A stretch of DNA of 64,000 nt from Lunularia cruciata (lineage: Eukaryota > Streptophyta > Marchantiopsida > Lunulariales > Lunulariaceae), in the NCBI GenBank assembly GCA_948567375.1, contig OX419761.1, positions 5,024,501 to 5,088,500 on the forward strand, written 5' to 3'. The notes below the pieces were generated by a model. It searched no databases and had not been told where the DNA came from. It saw nothing but the letters and a program-made list of their open reading frames with translations. A program made the position numbers and the translations under genes. The first letter of the stretch is position 1. Each line of letters begins with the position of its first letter. Positions 1 to 9,889 of the stretch are shown here, piece after piece.

Positions 1-1424
1 TTTTTTTATTTTATTCATAGGAACTTTCTAAGGTAACCAACCCATAAAACATCAAATAGTACATAACTTTCTTATTTGTAGCAAAAGAAATCTTATAAGG
101 TAACTCATAAAACATCAAAATGATAAATCTCTCTTATTATAGCAAATTAAATTTTGTATCTTCGTCATGTATATCTAGTGTGTACTTTATCGTCCAATGA
201 TATACAGGAAGTCACCATGATTTAATTCTGAAATTTATAAGTCTTAATAGTTATGCCCATTCTATTATTAAGGATTAAAAGTATGTAAGGAAAGAATTCT
301 ATTGTCCTAAGTAGTTTGCTCTAACTTGTACTTTGTTGCGATGCTTTATCAATAAGGCAATGATCTTATGAGGATTTAACCTTGGTTTTTTATTTCTGTC
401 CTATTTCTTTCTCTCATTCTATTTGTAATTTATTATATCAATATTGAGTAGGTGATTTTTCTCCTTGGCCTCAGCATTTGACAATTGGTTTTCCTCTTTA
501 ATTATCCTTTTATCTTTTCTAAATTCTTTTTTTGCAACGATGGATGCACTATTACTTACCACAATTTTGTATTGCTAAGAACATCATTCTTGTCTTTATT
601 TAAGTCCAAATGTACCTAGTAAGAGTGCCTTGCATATTTTACAATGATATTGTATTTGTATGATTTTAACTTGTTATATTTCTCTCATCTTCTTAGTACT
701 TAACAAAGATACCTTGTCCTTCATCCAAAATCTGTATCGTTAAGAATAAGTTTGGGCAGCTAAGGGGTGATTAAAGACTGGGAGAACATTTCAACATTCT
801 ATCCACTCAAACCTCGCATTTTACATGAAATCCTCAAAATCCAACTTCTAATTTGAATTATAGGCCATCCCATTTGGTCGAGAGGTTTCCTCTCTTGCAA
901 ACTCTACTTTGACATCAAGTGTATGCCCATGTGATATCTCAAATAACATCTTGCTAAAACTCATCCATGTGATCTATATCTCGACATGTTGCAAGATTAG
1001 TTCCCTTTTTCTTTGTAGAACGTTCCTATATTTCACCTCTCATCTTGCAAACATCCCAAAGTAGTATATGTTGTCTAATAATAAGAATACAATAATAAGA
1101 ACCTAGTTTTGTGCAGCTATACTGAACTTTTATTGGACTCTTGTAAAATATCTCATGATTTTGTAAGCTTAGTATAGTTGCTTTGGCTTCACATTATATA
1201 TATTTTCACCTAGAAAAGTGTGTCAAAATTATTTATCCTTCACCCGTTTAACATCTTGCAATATCCATATAACATAGAAGCTTTGTTTAAATTTTAGTTT
1301 GTATCATCCTTCCTTTTTTATTTATTACTTGCAAATATACATCTACCATAAAAGCTTAGTTTAAGTTTTATTTGTATCATCCTTCCTTTCTTATTTATTA
1401 TACTTTTTATAAGAAAATCTTCAC
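1..1424. other. AT-rich flank with a short diverged tandem repeat
   Basis: No coding signal is visible. Two imperfect copies of a roughly 58-65-bp unit lie at about 1266-1330 and 1345-1402. Each has an AAGCTT/AAGCTTTG start followed by TATCATCCTTCC and a TTATTTATTA tail. A third, more diverged copy lies just beyond the far end of element A at about 20615-20668. I read this as the target DNA into which element A was placed. Confidence 0.4.
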
Positions 1425-1519
1425 ATATGTCGTGTGTAGTGCTATACATTGCTATCAACATCATACATTATAGAAACAAAACTCACACATAAGCCATACA
1501 TGAACTCTAAAGTGCCACA
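1425..1519 (-). repeat. Extra partial LTR abutting the 3' LTR of element A
   Basis: This stretch aligns with the inner end of the adjacent LTR (about 1966-2075). The match is clearest from CATTGCT onward and ends in a shared CATACATGAACTCTAAAGTG block. Most differences are C/T transitions. It is the LTR portion that the other LTR of A (20195-20617) lacks. It may be part of a two-LTR junction or the remnant of a second element. Confidence 0.6.
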
Positions 1520-2075
1520 ACAATCAATTCTTCTTCAACTTGAATCACACTCAAATCAGATAGGTATTCAATCCTTCACTCAAATTTTGTTTTCAACAAC
1601 TGTGCATTACAATCAAGCCACACCCACTTTAGCTAAGAGACTCTAGGTGATGCTCACTAGCCTTTGTCCACCATAGCCAAGAACTCAAAGGCTCAACATC
1701 AAGGAAGTGAGCTCTCTAGAGTTGCACTTCAAAGGTATACCCCTCTACTTGACCTAGATCTCCAACCCTAATGGCACTATTGATGGCACATCCAACGGTG
1801 AAAATGGTGCAAGTGATGGTGGGTCCCACTATGTGATCAATAGCCCTAACATGAAATTGGACCAAAAACAAGTAGTCCATGAGTAACTAAAATACTTATG
1901 ACTACCAACACTACCACTCCAATGTTTGATCAAACTAGCCATGGTACTACAAATGTCATGATAATTGTCATGCGTGATAGTTGTCATTGCTACATAATAT
2001 ATATAACTTTCAACAAAATACACTATAGAAGCACAACTTATACATAAGTCATACATGAACTCTAAAGTGCCACAA
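1519..2075 (-). repeat. 3' LTR of element A
   Basis: About 450 bp match the LTR at 20195-20617, including the blocks AAGCCACACCCAC, CCTTTGTCCACCATAGCCAAG and GAGTTGCACTTCAAAGGTAT. On the minus strand it appears to begin TGTGGCAC near 2075 and to end near 1519. The end bases are diverged, so the limits are approximate. The terminal 100 bp (1966-2075) are missing from the other copy. Confidence 0.75.
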
Positions 2076-2248
2076 GTGCCTTCCTAGCTGGCGGTTAGGT
2101 CACTCTAACTCCATATGGCCATCTACCCAAGTCTATGGTATACTCTATGGTGGGCAAAGATCAAGAAGCCGGGTGCTATTGAGCCCCATCATTAGTTGCT
2201 TGTTTGCAATCTATACCATACAAAGAGTGAATTAGCTATGAGTCAATT

Positions 2249-2560
2249 ACATCTAGGACATAACCATTATCCCCAAGGAAACACTGCGAGGGGAGAAGTC
2301 AAACATACCATATGCCATCCTCTTGAACAACTATCACACACTAACATAATAGTAGCTCCACCAAAAGAGCCACATAACATACACCACAAGCCTATACGTA
2401 CAAGTGCCAAGCTTGGATCAATGTTTGGGAGGTGGCATGGTGCACAATTGCATACATGATCTTTCCAAACAACACCATCACGTCCTTCCAACACAAGGAC
2501 TCTAGAAGGAAAAACCTCATGCAGTCTCAAGATAAGGTGGTAATAATGTAGTAATATCAT
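2249..2560 (-). pseudogene. PHD finger at the C-terminal end of element A pol
   Basis: The minus-strand frame encodes a C4HC3 zinc-binding motif. CMLC is followed ten residues later by CDSC, then by GWHMVC, and after one in-frame TAA by WLCPRC. The spacing C-x2-C, C-x2-C, H-x2-C, C-x2-C and the Trp two residues before the last Cys pair are typical of PHD fingers, which bind histone H3 tails. It lies directly after integrase and before the 3' LTR of A, where chromoviruses carry a chromodomain. The TAA is one C-to-T change from CAA. The upstream part of the frame, with VLEGRDG and CNCAPC, looks like part of the same pol protein. A role in integration targeting is inference. Confidence 0.75.
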
Positions 2561-2649
2561 GTACTAATATCAAGTATTGTTGATGTTGTCTACTATATAT
2601 ATACATAGTCTCACCTGGATGAAATCAACGGATCAAGTGTCTATAACCT

Positions 2650-3530
2650 CCCCCTCAAATAATAGCATAGCATAAGGTATCCCTATGTTGAGCAATCACC
2701 AAGTTCTCAAAGGCTATTAGCATCACTCTCCAAAAGATCTATGCCTGTTGAGAACATGTGCTCACCCGTACATCTAGATCATCAAAGTCCAAAACTACAA
2801 TAGCATCTCAATGAATGCCTGTAGGTAAATCTGGATCTCATCCAAAGAGTAAGGAGAGAAGGATGCTCAAGAAGCTTGCCGGCTGAATCAATAGCCCATG
2901 GCCAACCAAGGTAACTGGAGATCCTAGTCTCCCAGGTGGCCTCTCTACAAACCATACTTACACAATCCTCTCTTCACCGTCTAAACCACTCTCTTTGCTA
3001 AGCCATCTGCATCAAGGTGATCTCAAGAGGTAGTACAATGATCAATCAAGGTCTTGTCACACAAGACCTAAAACTCCCCCAAGAACTTTGTACCTTGATC
3101 AATCAAAACCTCAACTAGAGCACAAAAATGACTAAGAACTTGATTCAGGAACAAGTAAGCCGTCCTTTCATTGGACTTGTCAAGGAGTGCCACCAACTCA
3201 ATCCACTTGGAGCTCCACCATAACCAAAACATACCAATAATGTCTCATTGTCAACGATAAAGGTCCAACAAAGTTTAAACTCCAACAGTAAGCAAATCTC
3301 ATGATAAGTAATGGGTGTAACTGTAGTGTAGGAACATTAAATGATGCTCTAACTTGGTCACAAACCACACATCTAGCAACAAACTACTGCACATTGGTCT
3401 ACATATTGTGCTACCAATAATGACTCTCAAGTAAGCTATATGTATGCTTTACTCCAAAATGTCCTAGCTCCTCATGAGCATGATGGATCAATTATGGTCT
3501 CTAAGATAGAAGTGGTACTACTTGCACTCT
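2650..3530 (-). pseudogene. Element A integrase (degraded)
   Basis: On the minus strand the N-terminal HHCC zinc-finger region is readable: the His part near 3470-3490 is followed by GHFGVKHTY and then CVVCDQVRASF near 3355-3375. The start of the catalytic core, WSLNFVGPL, resembles the usual WSLDFAGPL; its first Asp position is Asn here. The rest of the core is broken by stops and frameshifts and could not be followed residue by residue. Its position, downstream of RNase H and upstream of the PHD finger, supports the call. Confidence 0.7.
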
Positions 3531-3849
3531 ACCATCCTCCTATACACAAAGAAGGTATCTATCCTCTAATCTAAACTGCCTAGCTTGCTGAAGAACATGG
3601 CCTCTCTCCTTGGCACCAAATTTTCCACCTACAACACCAATGCAAAAATAATCCATCATTAAGACATCATCATGAATGTCTAGCTGAACTAGACCAATAT
3701 CTCCATCCTTTGGATCTATGATCTCAATAACTCCTCTGGTATGCACTAAGAAAAATACCAATAAAGCCTCAAAAAATATACATAGCAAAGTAGATGCATG
3801 TCAACTTGGCACCATCTCCTTATCTATCTCACCTCGCAAACATGCTCTA

Positions 3850-4258
3850 GTTTGATCTTGTTGGCTGGAATATGGGTTTCTACTTAACCAATTTGCATCA
3901 CAGTTCACCACTCCATGTCTATGAATAACCATGAATCATATTTTTGTAAAATTAGAGCCCATCATGCAAGCTTCTTTGAAAGCTTGTCGGACTCCATCAA
4001 CCACTTTAGTGGTTGATGATTAGTGATGAAAGTGAAAGAGTTACCAAATAGGTAACATAAAAAATGTGCTACTATCTACATTGTTGCCAAGCACTCTCTC
4101 TCATATGAACTATACGTCACCTTCATTGAATTGTTGGAGTGACTAGCATAGGCCACCATAAAATCCTTCCCCTCATCATCATGTTGAGTCAGCACTACTC
4201 CAAGCTCCTACGTACTCCAATCAATGTGAACTTGGAATGGTCATCCTCTGATTGGTCT
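3850..4258 (-). pseudogene. Element A RNase H fragment
   Basis: The minus strand gives a degraded RNase H domain. Recognisable pieces are the tract around a tyrosine-serine-serine-tyrosine-glutamate block followed by GNSFTFITNHQPLKWLM, typical of the TDHxPLxxL region of gypsy elements. The domain is cut off exactly where the 5' LTR of element B begins at 4259. Its RT partner resumes on the other side of B at about 10486. It is not functional. Confidence 0.7.
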
Positions 4259-4675
4259 TGTAACAATTTGGAGTTTAGCGACAAAGTTAGTCAGACTTAC
4301 TAAGTAGCACATAAGAAAAATTAGCCTAGAATATTGCGGAAGTATCTAGGAAGCTTCCTGGCTAGCTTAGCTTGCACCACAAGTAAGTAGCTCCTAGAAG
4401 GAAGCTTCTAGAAGCTTCCAACTAGCTTAGCTTGCATGTCAAGTAGGCGGCTTCTAGAAGGAAGCTTCTTGAGAAGCTTCCTAGTTAACTTGGCTTGCAC
4501 TCTAAGAAAGCGGCTTGAGGAAGCTTTTCTTGAGAAGCTTCTCAAGGGTCTTGTATGCTACCTATAAATACCAAAACCAAAGCTCATGCTAGGCATTTGG
4601 AGTTTTCCCTCATTCAAGTGTCCCAAATGTGAGTTTCTATTCTCCTATTTCTCTCCTCGGTCTCGGTCTTCTATA
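4259..4675 (+). repeat. 5' LTR of element B
   Basis: 417 bp, matching 9462-9889 throughout. It begins TGTAACAATTTGG and ends ...GGTCTTCTATA immediately before the primer site. U3 contains three AAGCTT-rich repeats (about 4330-4545). A TATA box, CTATAAATACC, is at 4562-4572. Confidence 0.92.
4401..4572 (+). promoter_or_regulatory. Heat-shock-element-like array and TATA box in B 5' LTR
   Basis: At 4401-4418 the sequence GAAGCTTCTAGAAGCTTC is four alternating GAA/TTC units with exact 2-base spacing, a perfect match to the heat-shock-factor consensus nGAAnnTTCnnGAAnnTTCn. A second cluster, GAAGCTTCTTGAGAAGCTTC, is at 4461-4480 and a third, slightly altered, is at about 4519-4542. All lie upstream of the TATA box at 4562-4572, where a U3 enhancer should be. 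Heat activation is inference from the motif and from heat-induced plant retrotransposons such as ONSEN. Confidence 0.6.
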
Positions 4676-4676
4676 T

Positions 4677-4688
4677 TGGTATCAGAGC
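4677..4688 (+). other. Primer-binding site of element B (initiator Met tRNA)
   Basis: TGGTATCAGAGC starts two bases after the 5' LTR end. This 12-mer is the usual plant LTR-retrotransposon complement to the 3' end of initiator methionine tRNA, which primes minus-strand DNA synthesis. Confidence 0.92.
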
Positions 4689-4697
4689 AAAAATGGG

Positions 4698-5850
4698 ATG
4701 GATGGAATTTATGGACCACCAAATCCACTTCCGCCAAACCATTGGGATTTTCATGTCCAGATATTACCCAAGCACCGCTTCACACAATTCATCACCTCAC
4801 GCTTTGGGCAAGATTTTCTACATATGATCACCATGTTTGAGGAACCATTGATACTTCCGGTTGTCACTTATGGAGAAAGGTGGATGTGTTGTATTTATGT
4901 GTTAATCAATTAGATAAATTGGGAATAGTAGGATAGAGTAGTAGCTATGGTGGCAATACCAGATGTTATCCTTGCGATGCAGCAACAAATTGAGCACCTT
5001 ACTTGATTGTTGCATGAACAAGACCAACAACAATGGGAACATATAGAGAGAGTGCCAGTCCAAGATGGAGAAGATTGTATTTGATTTCCAAAACCTAAGG
5101 TGTTTGAAGGCAAAAATCTTCTAGGCACAGTGGAGAATTTTGTGTCTAATTGCGAATGTTACTTTGAAGCCACCAATCTTCAAGATACAGATTCTCTTGG
5201 CTTCTAGCCAATTGATGGTGTGGCAAAACTTTGGTGGCAATTCCGAGTAGAGCGAGCTGAGTGATAGATTTTTGCACCAATCTTGACATGGACAGAATTC
5301 AAGGATGCAATACTTGGTTGATTTCAAACTATAAATGCCACCTGAGCCGCATGAGATAAATTGGTGGAGTTAAAGCAGATTGGCTCAGTAAGAGGCTACA
5401 TCACACAATTTCAGAACATCATCATGCAAATTCTAGATATACAAGAAGGAGAAGTTTTGGATCAATTTGCACGGGGATTGAAGTCACAAACCAAATTGGA
5501 GATGACCAGCAAGAACCATAAAACGTAGAAGAAGCCATGCAATTGGTTGAGCACATTGATTCCTTGGTTGCGACAACTTGGTCTTGACCTTGACTTACAC
5601 CAAGCTTACTAGTACAATACACACGAGTGGAAGAACCAACACCAATGGAGATTGATTCTATCCAACGGAGGCCACTTGGTGCAACAAATAAAGAAAGATT
5701 GCAACAAAATGGAGGTTTTTTCTATTGTTGCCAAGTTCGACATCGCATTGCTCAATGTTCCCTTAGGAATGGGCGACCTTGACAAGTTGCCCAAATGGAA
5801 TTTGTGGAACCAAATGATAAGGGAAACAAAGAATCCTAGTAGGAGATTTT
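4698..5850 (+). pseudogene. Element B gag (frameshifted)
   Basis: The first in-frame ATG (4698) begins MDGIYGPPNP; element D has a homologous start at 33020. Typical gag motifs follow in changing frames: KVFEGKN near 5100, LWWQFR near 5230 and a leucine-rich stretch near 5400-5500. The C-terminal zinc knuckle at about 5695-5760 keeps C-x4-H-x4-C, but its first Cys is replaced by Phe, so zinc binding is probably lost. Several stops and frameshifts lie between. The product would have been the nucleocapsid/capsid polyprotein. It ends just before the protease frame. Confidence 0.8.
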
Positions 5851-5868
5851 GAGCCGCCTACTGGGAGC

Positions 5869-6261
5869 TTGATTAGTTCCAATTGGATTGAAGGCTCGAC
5901 CTATGCAAGTTTGCTTCACTTGCAAGGTATGATATCTAATTGGGGTTGTAGATTTTTAGTTGATTTTGGAAGTTCAAAGAATTGCATATCTATGCAATTA
6001 GCAAAGGAATTGGGTATTCCTATCAAGCCAATGATTAGAAGTAGTTTGATGATGGCGGATGGTAGAAAGGGTTTTGAATTCCGCACCTCACTTCCTGTTA
6101 CCTTCAAGATTGGGAAGGAATATTTGGAGTGTATGAGGTTTGTAGTGGCACCTCTACACTATGATATCATTCTAGGTCTACCTTGGCTTGAATGTCATAA
6201 GGTTCAATTTGATTGGACCCGACGCCAAATTCAAGTACAATACCAAGGTAGGAATTTCTGA
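5869..6261 (+). pseudogene. Element B aspartic protease
   Basis: A 130-codon open frame encodes the retroviral-type pepsin-like protease that cleaves Gag-Pol. The active-site loop reads FLVDFGSS in place of the usual VDSGAS, and the conserved downstream ILGLPWL is intact. Homologous frames occur in D (34170-34620) and H (53321-53690). The loss of the DSG/DTG serine or threonine suggests reduced or no activity. Preceding SNWIEGSTYASL is shared with both relatives and marks the domain start. Confidence 0.85.
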
Positions 6262-6305
6262 TTGGGTTGTATGGCACCTTTGAGTCAGACACCTAAGAAT
6301 AGTCA

Positions 6306-6485
6306 GTCCCAAGATGGGAAGTTTGTTGAGAAGGTAGCCATAGAGCAAACCTTGAAGGGATTGGAGTCCCAAGATGAGAAGTTTGCCAAGAAGGCAACCA
6401 TGGAGCAAGCTTGGAAGAGAGATGAGTCCTTGGAAGAGAAGTTGGTTAGTAAAGCAATCATAGAGCAAGCTTTGGAGGAAGATAA
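6306..6485 (+). repeat. Triplicated 20-residue linker between B protease and RT
   Basis: Three 60-bp units in one frame encode 20-residue repeats of the form SQD(G/E)KF..K..IEQ..K..E. The last unit is the most diverged. They sit in an open frame (6262-6567) that links protease to RT. The corresponding place in D (around 34650-34720) has at most one clear unit, so copy number varies among relatives. Confidence 0.75.
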
Positions 6486-6599
6486 GTCTGTATTCACGGT
6501 GTGGATCAAGCCGATTGCACAAGAGCAATTGGAGGAGGGCCAAAGAGCCTCATCAAGCAATGGTTGATTGGATAGTTCAAGAGTTTGCAGATGGGTTTC

Positions 6600-7478
6600 C
6601 AGATGATCTGCCAAAGGGATTACCTTCCGATCGAGGTATGCCTTCAAGATTGAGTTATTGCCAAGGAGTACTCCAGTGAGTAGACCGATCTATCGGCTCT
6701 CACCAAAGGAGTTGGAGGAGTTGGAGGAGTTGCAAACAACACTTACAGAGTTGTTGGAGAAGGACTTCATACAACATAGTACCTCTCCTTGGGGAGTACC
6801 GATACTATTTGTTCCAAAGAAGGATGGAGGACTTGTTTTTGTATTGATTACCGTGGGCTCAATAAGCAAACCAAGAATAATGCATATCCCTTGCCTTGGA
6901 TTGATGACTTGCCTGATCAACTAGGTGGAGCACGCTACTTTTGCAAGTTGGATCTTTGTAGCGGCTATTGGCAAATTCCTATTGATAGAGAGGATGTGCA
7001 AAAGACTACCTTTCATACAAGGTATGGGCATTTTGAGTCGAGAGTTCTACCTTTTGGACTCACTAATGCTCCAACAGTCTTCATGGATCAGATGCATCGG
7101 GTGTTGGATGGACTATTGGATTGGTCCGTGGTGGTGTTCTTGGATGATATCTTAATTTATATTAAGATAGAGGCAAAGCACGTGAATCATGTTCAAGAAG
7201 TCCTAAGACAACAACGACAATGGAAATTTTACTGCAAGAAGTTGAAGTGGGCCTTATGGCAGAAGGAGGTTACCTTCTTGGGTCATAAGATCTCATCAGA
7301 GGGGATCAAGATAGAAGAAGAGAAAATCAAGGCCATTACTAATTGGCCTACCCCAAAGGATGCTACAGAAGTACAAGCATTCAATGGATTTGCCAATTTT
7401 TACCGACGGTTCATCCATTATTATGTTCATGTGGCTGCACCATTGACTGACCTCTTGGGAAAAAACTTGAGTTTCTAG
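6600..7478 (+). pseudogene. Element B reverse transcriptase
   Basis: The RT domain is well preserved. An N-terminal stretch with SRPIYRLSPKE and SPWGVPILFVPKKDGG is followed by a one-base frameshift near 6830. Then come CIDYRGLNKQT, YPLPWIDDL, KLDLCSGYWQI, LPFGLTNAPTVF and the catalytic FLDDILIY at about 7135-7158, where both metal-binding aspartates are present. The thumb/connection region ends before a TAG at 7478. Copying element RNA into DNA was its job. The frameshift would prevent a full polyprotein. Confidence 0.9.
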
Positions 7479-7940
7479 TGGACCACCAAGCATGAAGAAG
7501 TATTCCAAAAGTTAAAGCATATGGTGTCTTCAAGACCCATTCTTCAACCATATGATCTTCATCTACCTTGTGTGGTTGATTTTGATGCTTCTAACTTTGC
7601 AATTAGAGCCGTGCTGCAACAAGAATTCCCAGACACAAAGGCAATGGAATTCCATCCTATTGCCTTTGTGTCTTGCTGACTCAATACGGCTGAATGAAAC
7701 TACTCTGCTTGAGATCAAGAACAACTTGCAATGGTATATGCTACTAAGGTATGGAGGCATTACCTCTTGGGGAAACAAGTGATCATGCAAACTAATCACA
7801 AACCATTGTTCCAGACCTTACACTTGGAACACATGAAGAGTCGACATCATCAATGGGAGGAACAACTCCAATTGTATGACATCAAACTTGAGTACAAACC
7901 AGGTTGGTTCCATGTCATCCCTGATGCTTTATCCCGATGA
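7479..7940 (+). pseudogene. Element B RNase H
   Basis: The frame after RT contains VDFDASNFAI (catalytic Asp region), several stops near 7680-7720, then VWRHYLLGKQVIMQTNHKPL and a C-terminal LEYKPGWFHVIPDALSR, the standard end of gypsy RNase H. The enzyme removes RNA from RNA-DNA hybrids. TNH replaces the usual TDH, losing a catalytic Asp. It is broken by at least three stops. Confidence 0.87.
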
Positions 7941-7959
7941 CCTAATTTGAAGTCTCTTC

Positions 7960-9212
7960 TTCTCATCACAGCAGCAATTTGAAGGGTGTCAGTTGACTCC
8001 AAGGTCCAAAACAAGTTTCAGTCAGCTCTACACCAAGATCTTTTCTTCCAAATGGTACATGGTCGCCTTATGGCATGCAATAAGGAGTACAATACCTTCT
8101 CCATCAAGGAGGCCTTTTATTCCATGAAGACCGAATCTATGTTCTAGCTAAAGGTGATCTTTGACTTGTGCGCCTTCAAGAAGCCCATGATTTACCCATG
8201 TTGGTCACATGGGTGTAGACAAGATCTTGGGTACCCTCCAACGTCAATGGTGGTGGCCCAACATGACACAAGATGTTCAAAAATTTGTCTGATCATGTGA
8301 GAGCTGCCAACGTAGCAAGGCCAACAACCAAAAGCCGAGTGGACTCCTTCAACCACTCGCCATTCCATCCGCTCGCTAGGAGCATGTGAGCTTGGATCTC
8401 ATTACATCCTTGCCAAAGACAAAACAAGGACACACTATAATTGTGGTGTTTGTGGATAAGCTTAATAAGAAAATCCACTTAGCACCAACCTGTGATATTG
8501 TGGATGCTCCAACCTTAGCGCAAATCTACTTTGACAATGTCTTCAAGCATCATGGGATGCCACATGTACTCATCTCCAATCGTGATCCTTGATTTATTGG
8601 AAAGTTTTGGCAAGCACTCTTCAAGATACTCGGCACCAAGCTTGCTTTGTCCATGGCCTATCATCCTCAAATTGATGGACAAACCATATGTTGCGTGCCT
8701 TTGTCAATATCTACCATACCAATTGGAATAAATGTCTTGCAGCTGCAGAATTTGCCTACAACAATTCCAAACAGGTAAGCACCAGATTTTCTCCTTTCTT
8801 TCTCAATTTTGGCCAAGATCCACTTGTTCCAAATTCTCTTCTTGCTCCCCCTCCATCTCAAGTTCCTCATACTTCCACATTCTTGACCACTATATCCTAC
8901 TCTCTCCAACAAGCCAAGTCTCACCTCCTTGTTGCTCAAATATGCCGAAAACAATATGCGGACAACCATCGTCGTGATCTCATCTTTGAAGTCGGTGATA
9001 AAGTCATGCTATCCTCTAGTAACCTCCCTCTCCCACTTGATACCCAAGTTTGTAAACTTGCCCCTAATTGGATAGGACCCTTTGATATCACCCAAATTGT
9101 CTCTCCTATTGCTTATCGACTTGCCTTGCCTTGTCATATGCGTATCCGTCCTATCTTTCATGTTTCCAAGTTGAGATCCTTTGTTCCTAACCCCTCTTCC
9201 TTTTCCTCTTGA
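7960..9212 (+). pseudogene. Element B integrase
   Basis: A degraded HHCC finger (HDLPM near 8190; SCQR near 8305) leads into the core beginning SLDLITSLP (first catalytic Asp, about 8390). The second Asp is lost: LISNRDP has Asn where SDRDP is usual (about 8570). The YHPQxDGQTE segment that carries the catalytic Glu is truncated by a deletion near 8690. The C-terminal half (8688-9212) is open and ends with the GPF...RLALP...HVSKLR module of gypsy integrases. Catalysis is therefore impossible as written. Confidence 0.88.
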
Positions 9213-9240
9213 GTACAATCTCCCCCTCTTCCTATCCTTA

Positions 9241-9461
9241 TCAATGATCATGAGGAGTACAAATTTGATCGTATCCTTGCACGTTGACATATTCAACGAG
9301 GCCGTTGCCAACATACGGAGAACAAGGTCCTTTGGAAAGGGTATCCCCTTCATGATGCCACATAGGAACCTCTTTCTCACCTCCAAAATGCACAAAAGGC
9401 CATCCAAGAATTTGAAGCTTCACTGGCAACGAGGACGTCACAAACTAGCGGCGAGGGAATA
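9241..9461 (+). pseudogene. Element B chromodomain
   Basis: Directly after integrase, the plus strand encodes HEEYKFDRILAR, a stop, then NKVLWKGYPLHDAT, a TAG, EPLSHLQNAQ and an EF helix. This is the chromodomain pattern EYxVExIL...YLVKWKGY...TWEP..L. The conserved Trp of TWEP is the TAG, one G-to-A change from TGG. Chromodomains bind methylated histone H3 and steer chromovirus integration to heterochromatin. The frame runs into the purine tract. Confidence 0.85.
9448..9461 (+). other. Polypurine tract of element B
   Basis: The purine-rich run GCGGCGAGGGAATA lies immediately upstream of the 3' LTR start at 9462. It is the expected primer site for plus-strand synthesis. Element D has GCGGGAATA at the same place. 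Confidence 0.8.
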
Positions 9462-9889
9462 TGTAACAATATGAAGTTTAGTGACAAAGTTAGTTAGACT
9501 TACAAAGTAGCACACAAGATAGATTAGCCTAGAATATTTTGGAAGTATCTAGGAAGCTTCTTGGGAAGCTTCTCGGATAGCTTAGCTTGCACCGCAAGTA
9601 AGTAGCTTCTAGAAGGAAGCTTCTAGAAGCTTCCAACTAGCTTAGCTTGCATGTCAAGTAGGCGGCTTCTAGAAGGAAGCTTCTTGAGAAGCTTCCTAGT
9701 TAACTTGGCTTGCACTCTAAGAAAGCGGCTTGAGGAAGCTTCTTGAGAAGCTTCTCAAGTGCCTTGTATGCTACCTATAAATACCAAAGCCAAAGCTCAT
9801 GCTAGGCATTTTGGAGTTTTCCCTCATTCAAGTGTCCCAAATGTGAGTTTCCATTCTCCTATTTCTCTCCTCGGTCTCGGTCTTTTACA
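9462..9889 (+). repeat. 3' LTR of element B
   Basis: 428 bp matching 4259-4675, ending TTTTACA. It repeats the heat-shock-like clusters: GAAGCTTCTAGAAGCTTC at 9616-9633 and GAAGCTTCTTGAGAAGCTTC at 9735-9754. The TATA box CTATAAATACC is at 9774-9784. An extra GGAAGCTTCTC stretch near 9560 is absent from the 5' LTR. Element A sequence resumes right after it. Confidence 0.92.

Larger units (their letters stand above)
4259..9889 (+). mobile_element. Element B: chromovirus (Ty3/gypsy), complete structure, mutated
   Basis: LTRs at 4259-4675 and 9462-9889 start TGTAACAAT and end CTATA/TTACA. Between them come a Met-tRNA primer site, gag, protease, RT, RNase H, integrase, chromodomain and a purine tract. 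The chromodomain places it among chromoviruses. Flanks GGTCT and TGTCT differ by one base and may be an aged 5-bp TSD. The LTRs are still clearly alike, with modest substitutions and an 11-12-bp indel, so it is younger than A. Frameshifts, stops and a deletion in integrase make it non-autonomous. Confidence 0.9.

Noticed and set aside
6178-6647. Minus-strand frames of 114-121 codons opposite the B protease-RT linker
   Set aside because: They mirror the triplicated linker on the plus strand, and the repeats explain their openness.
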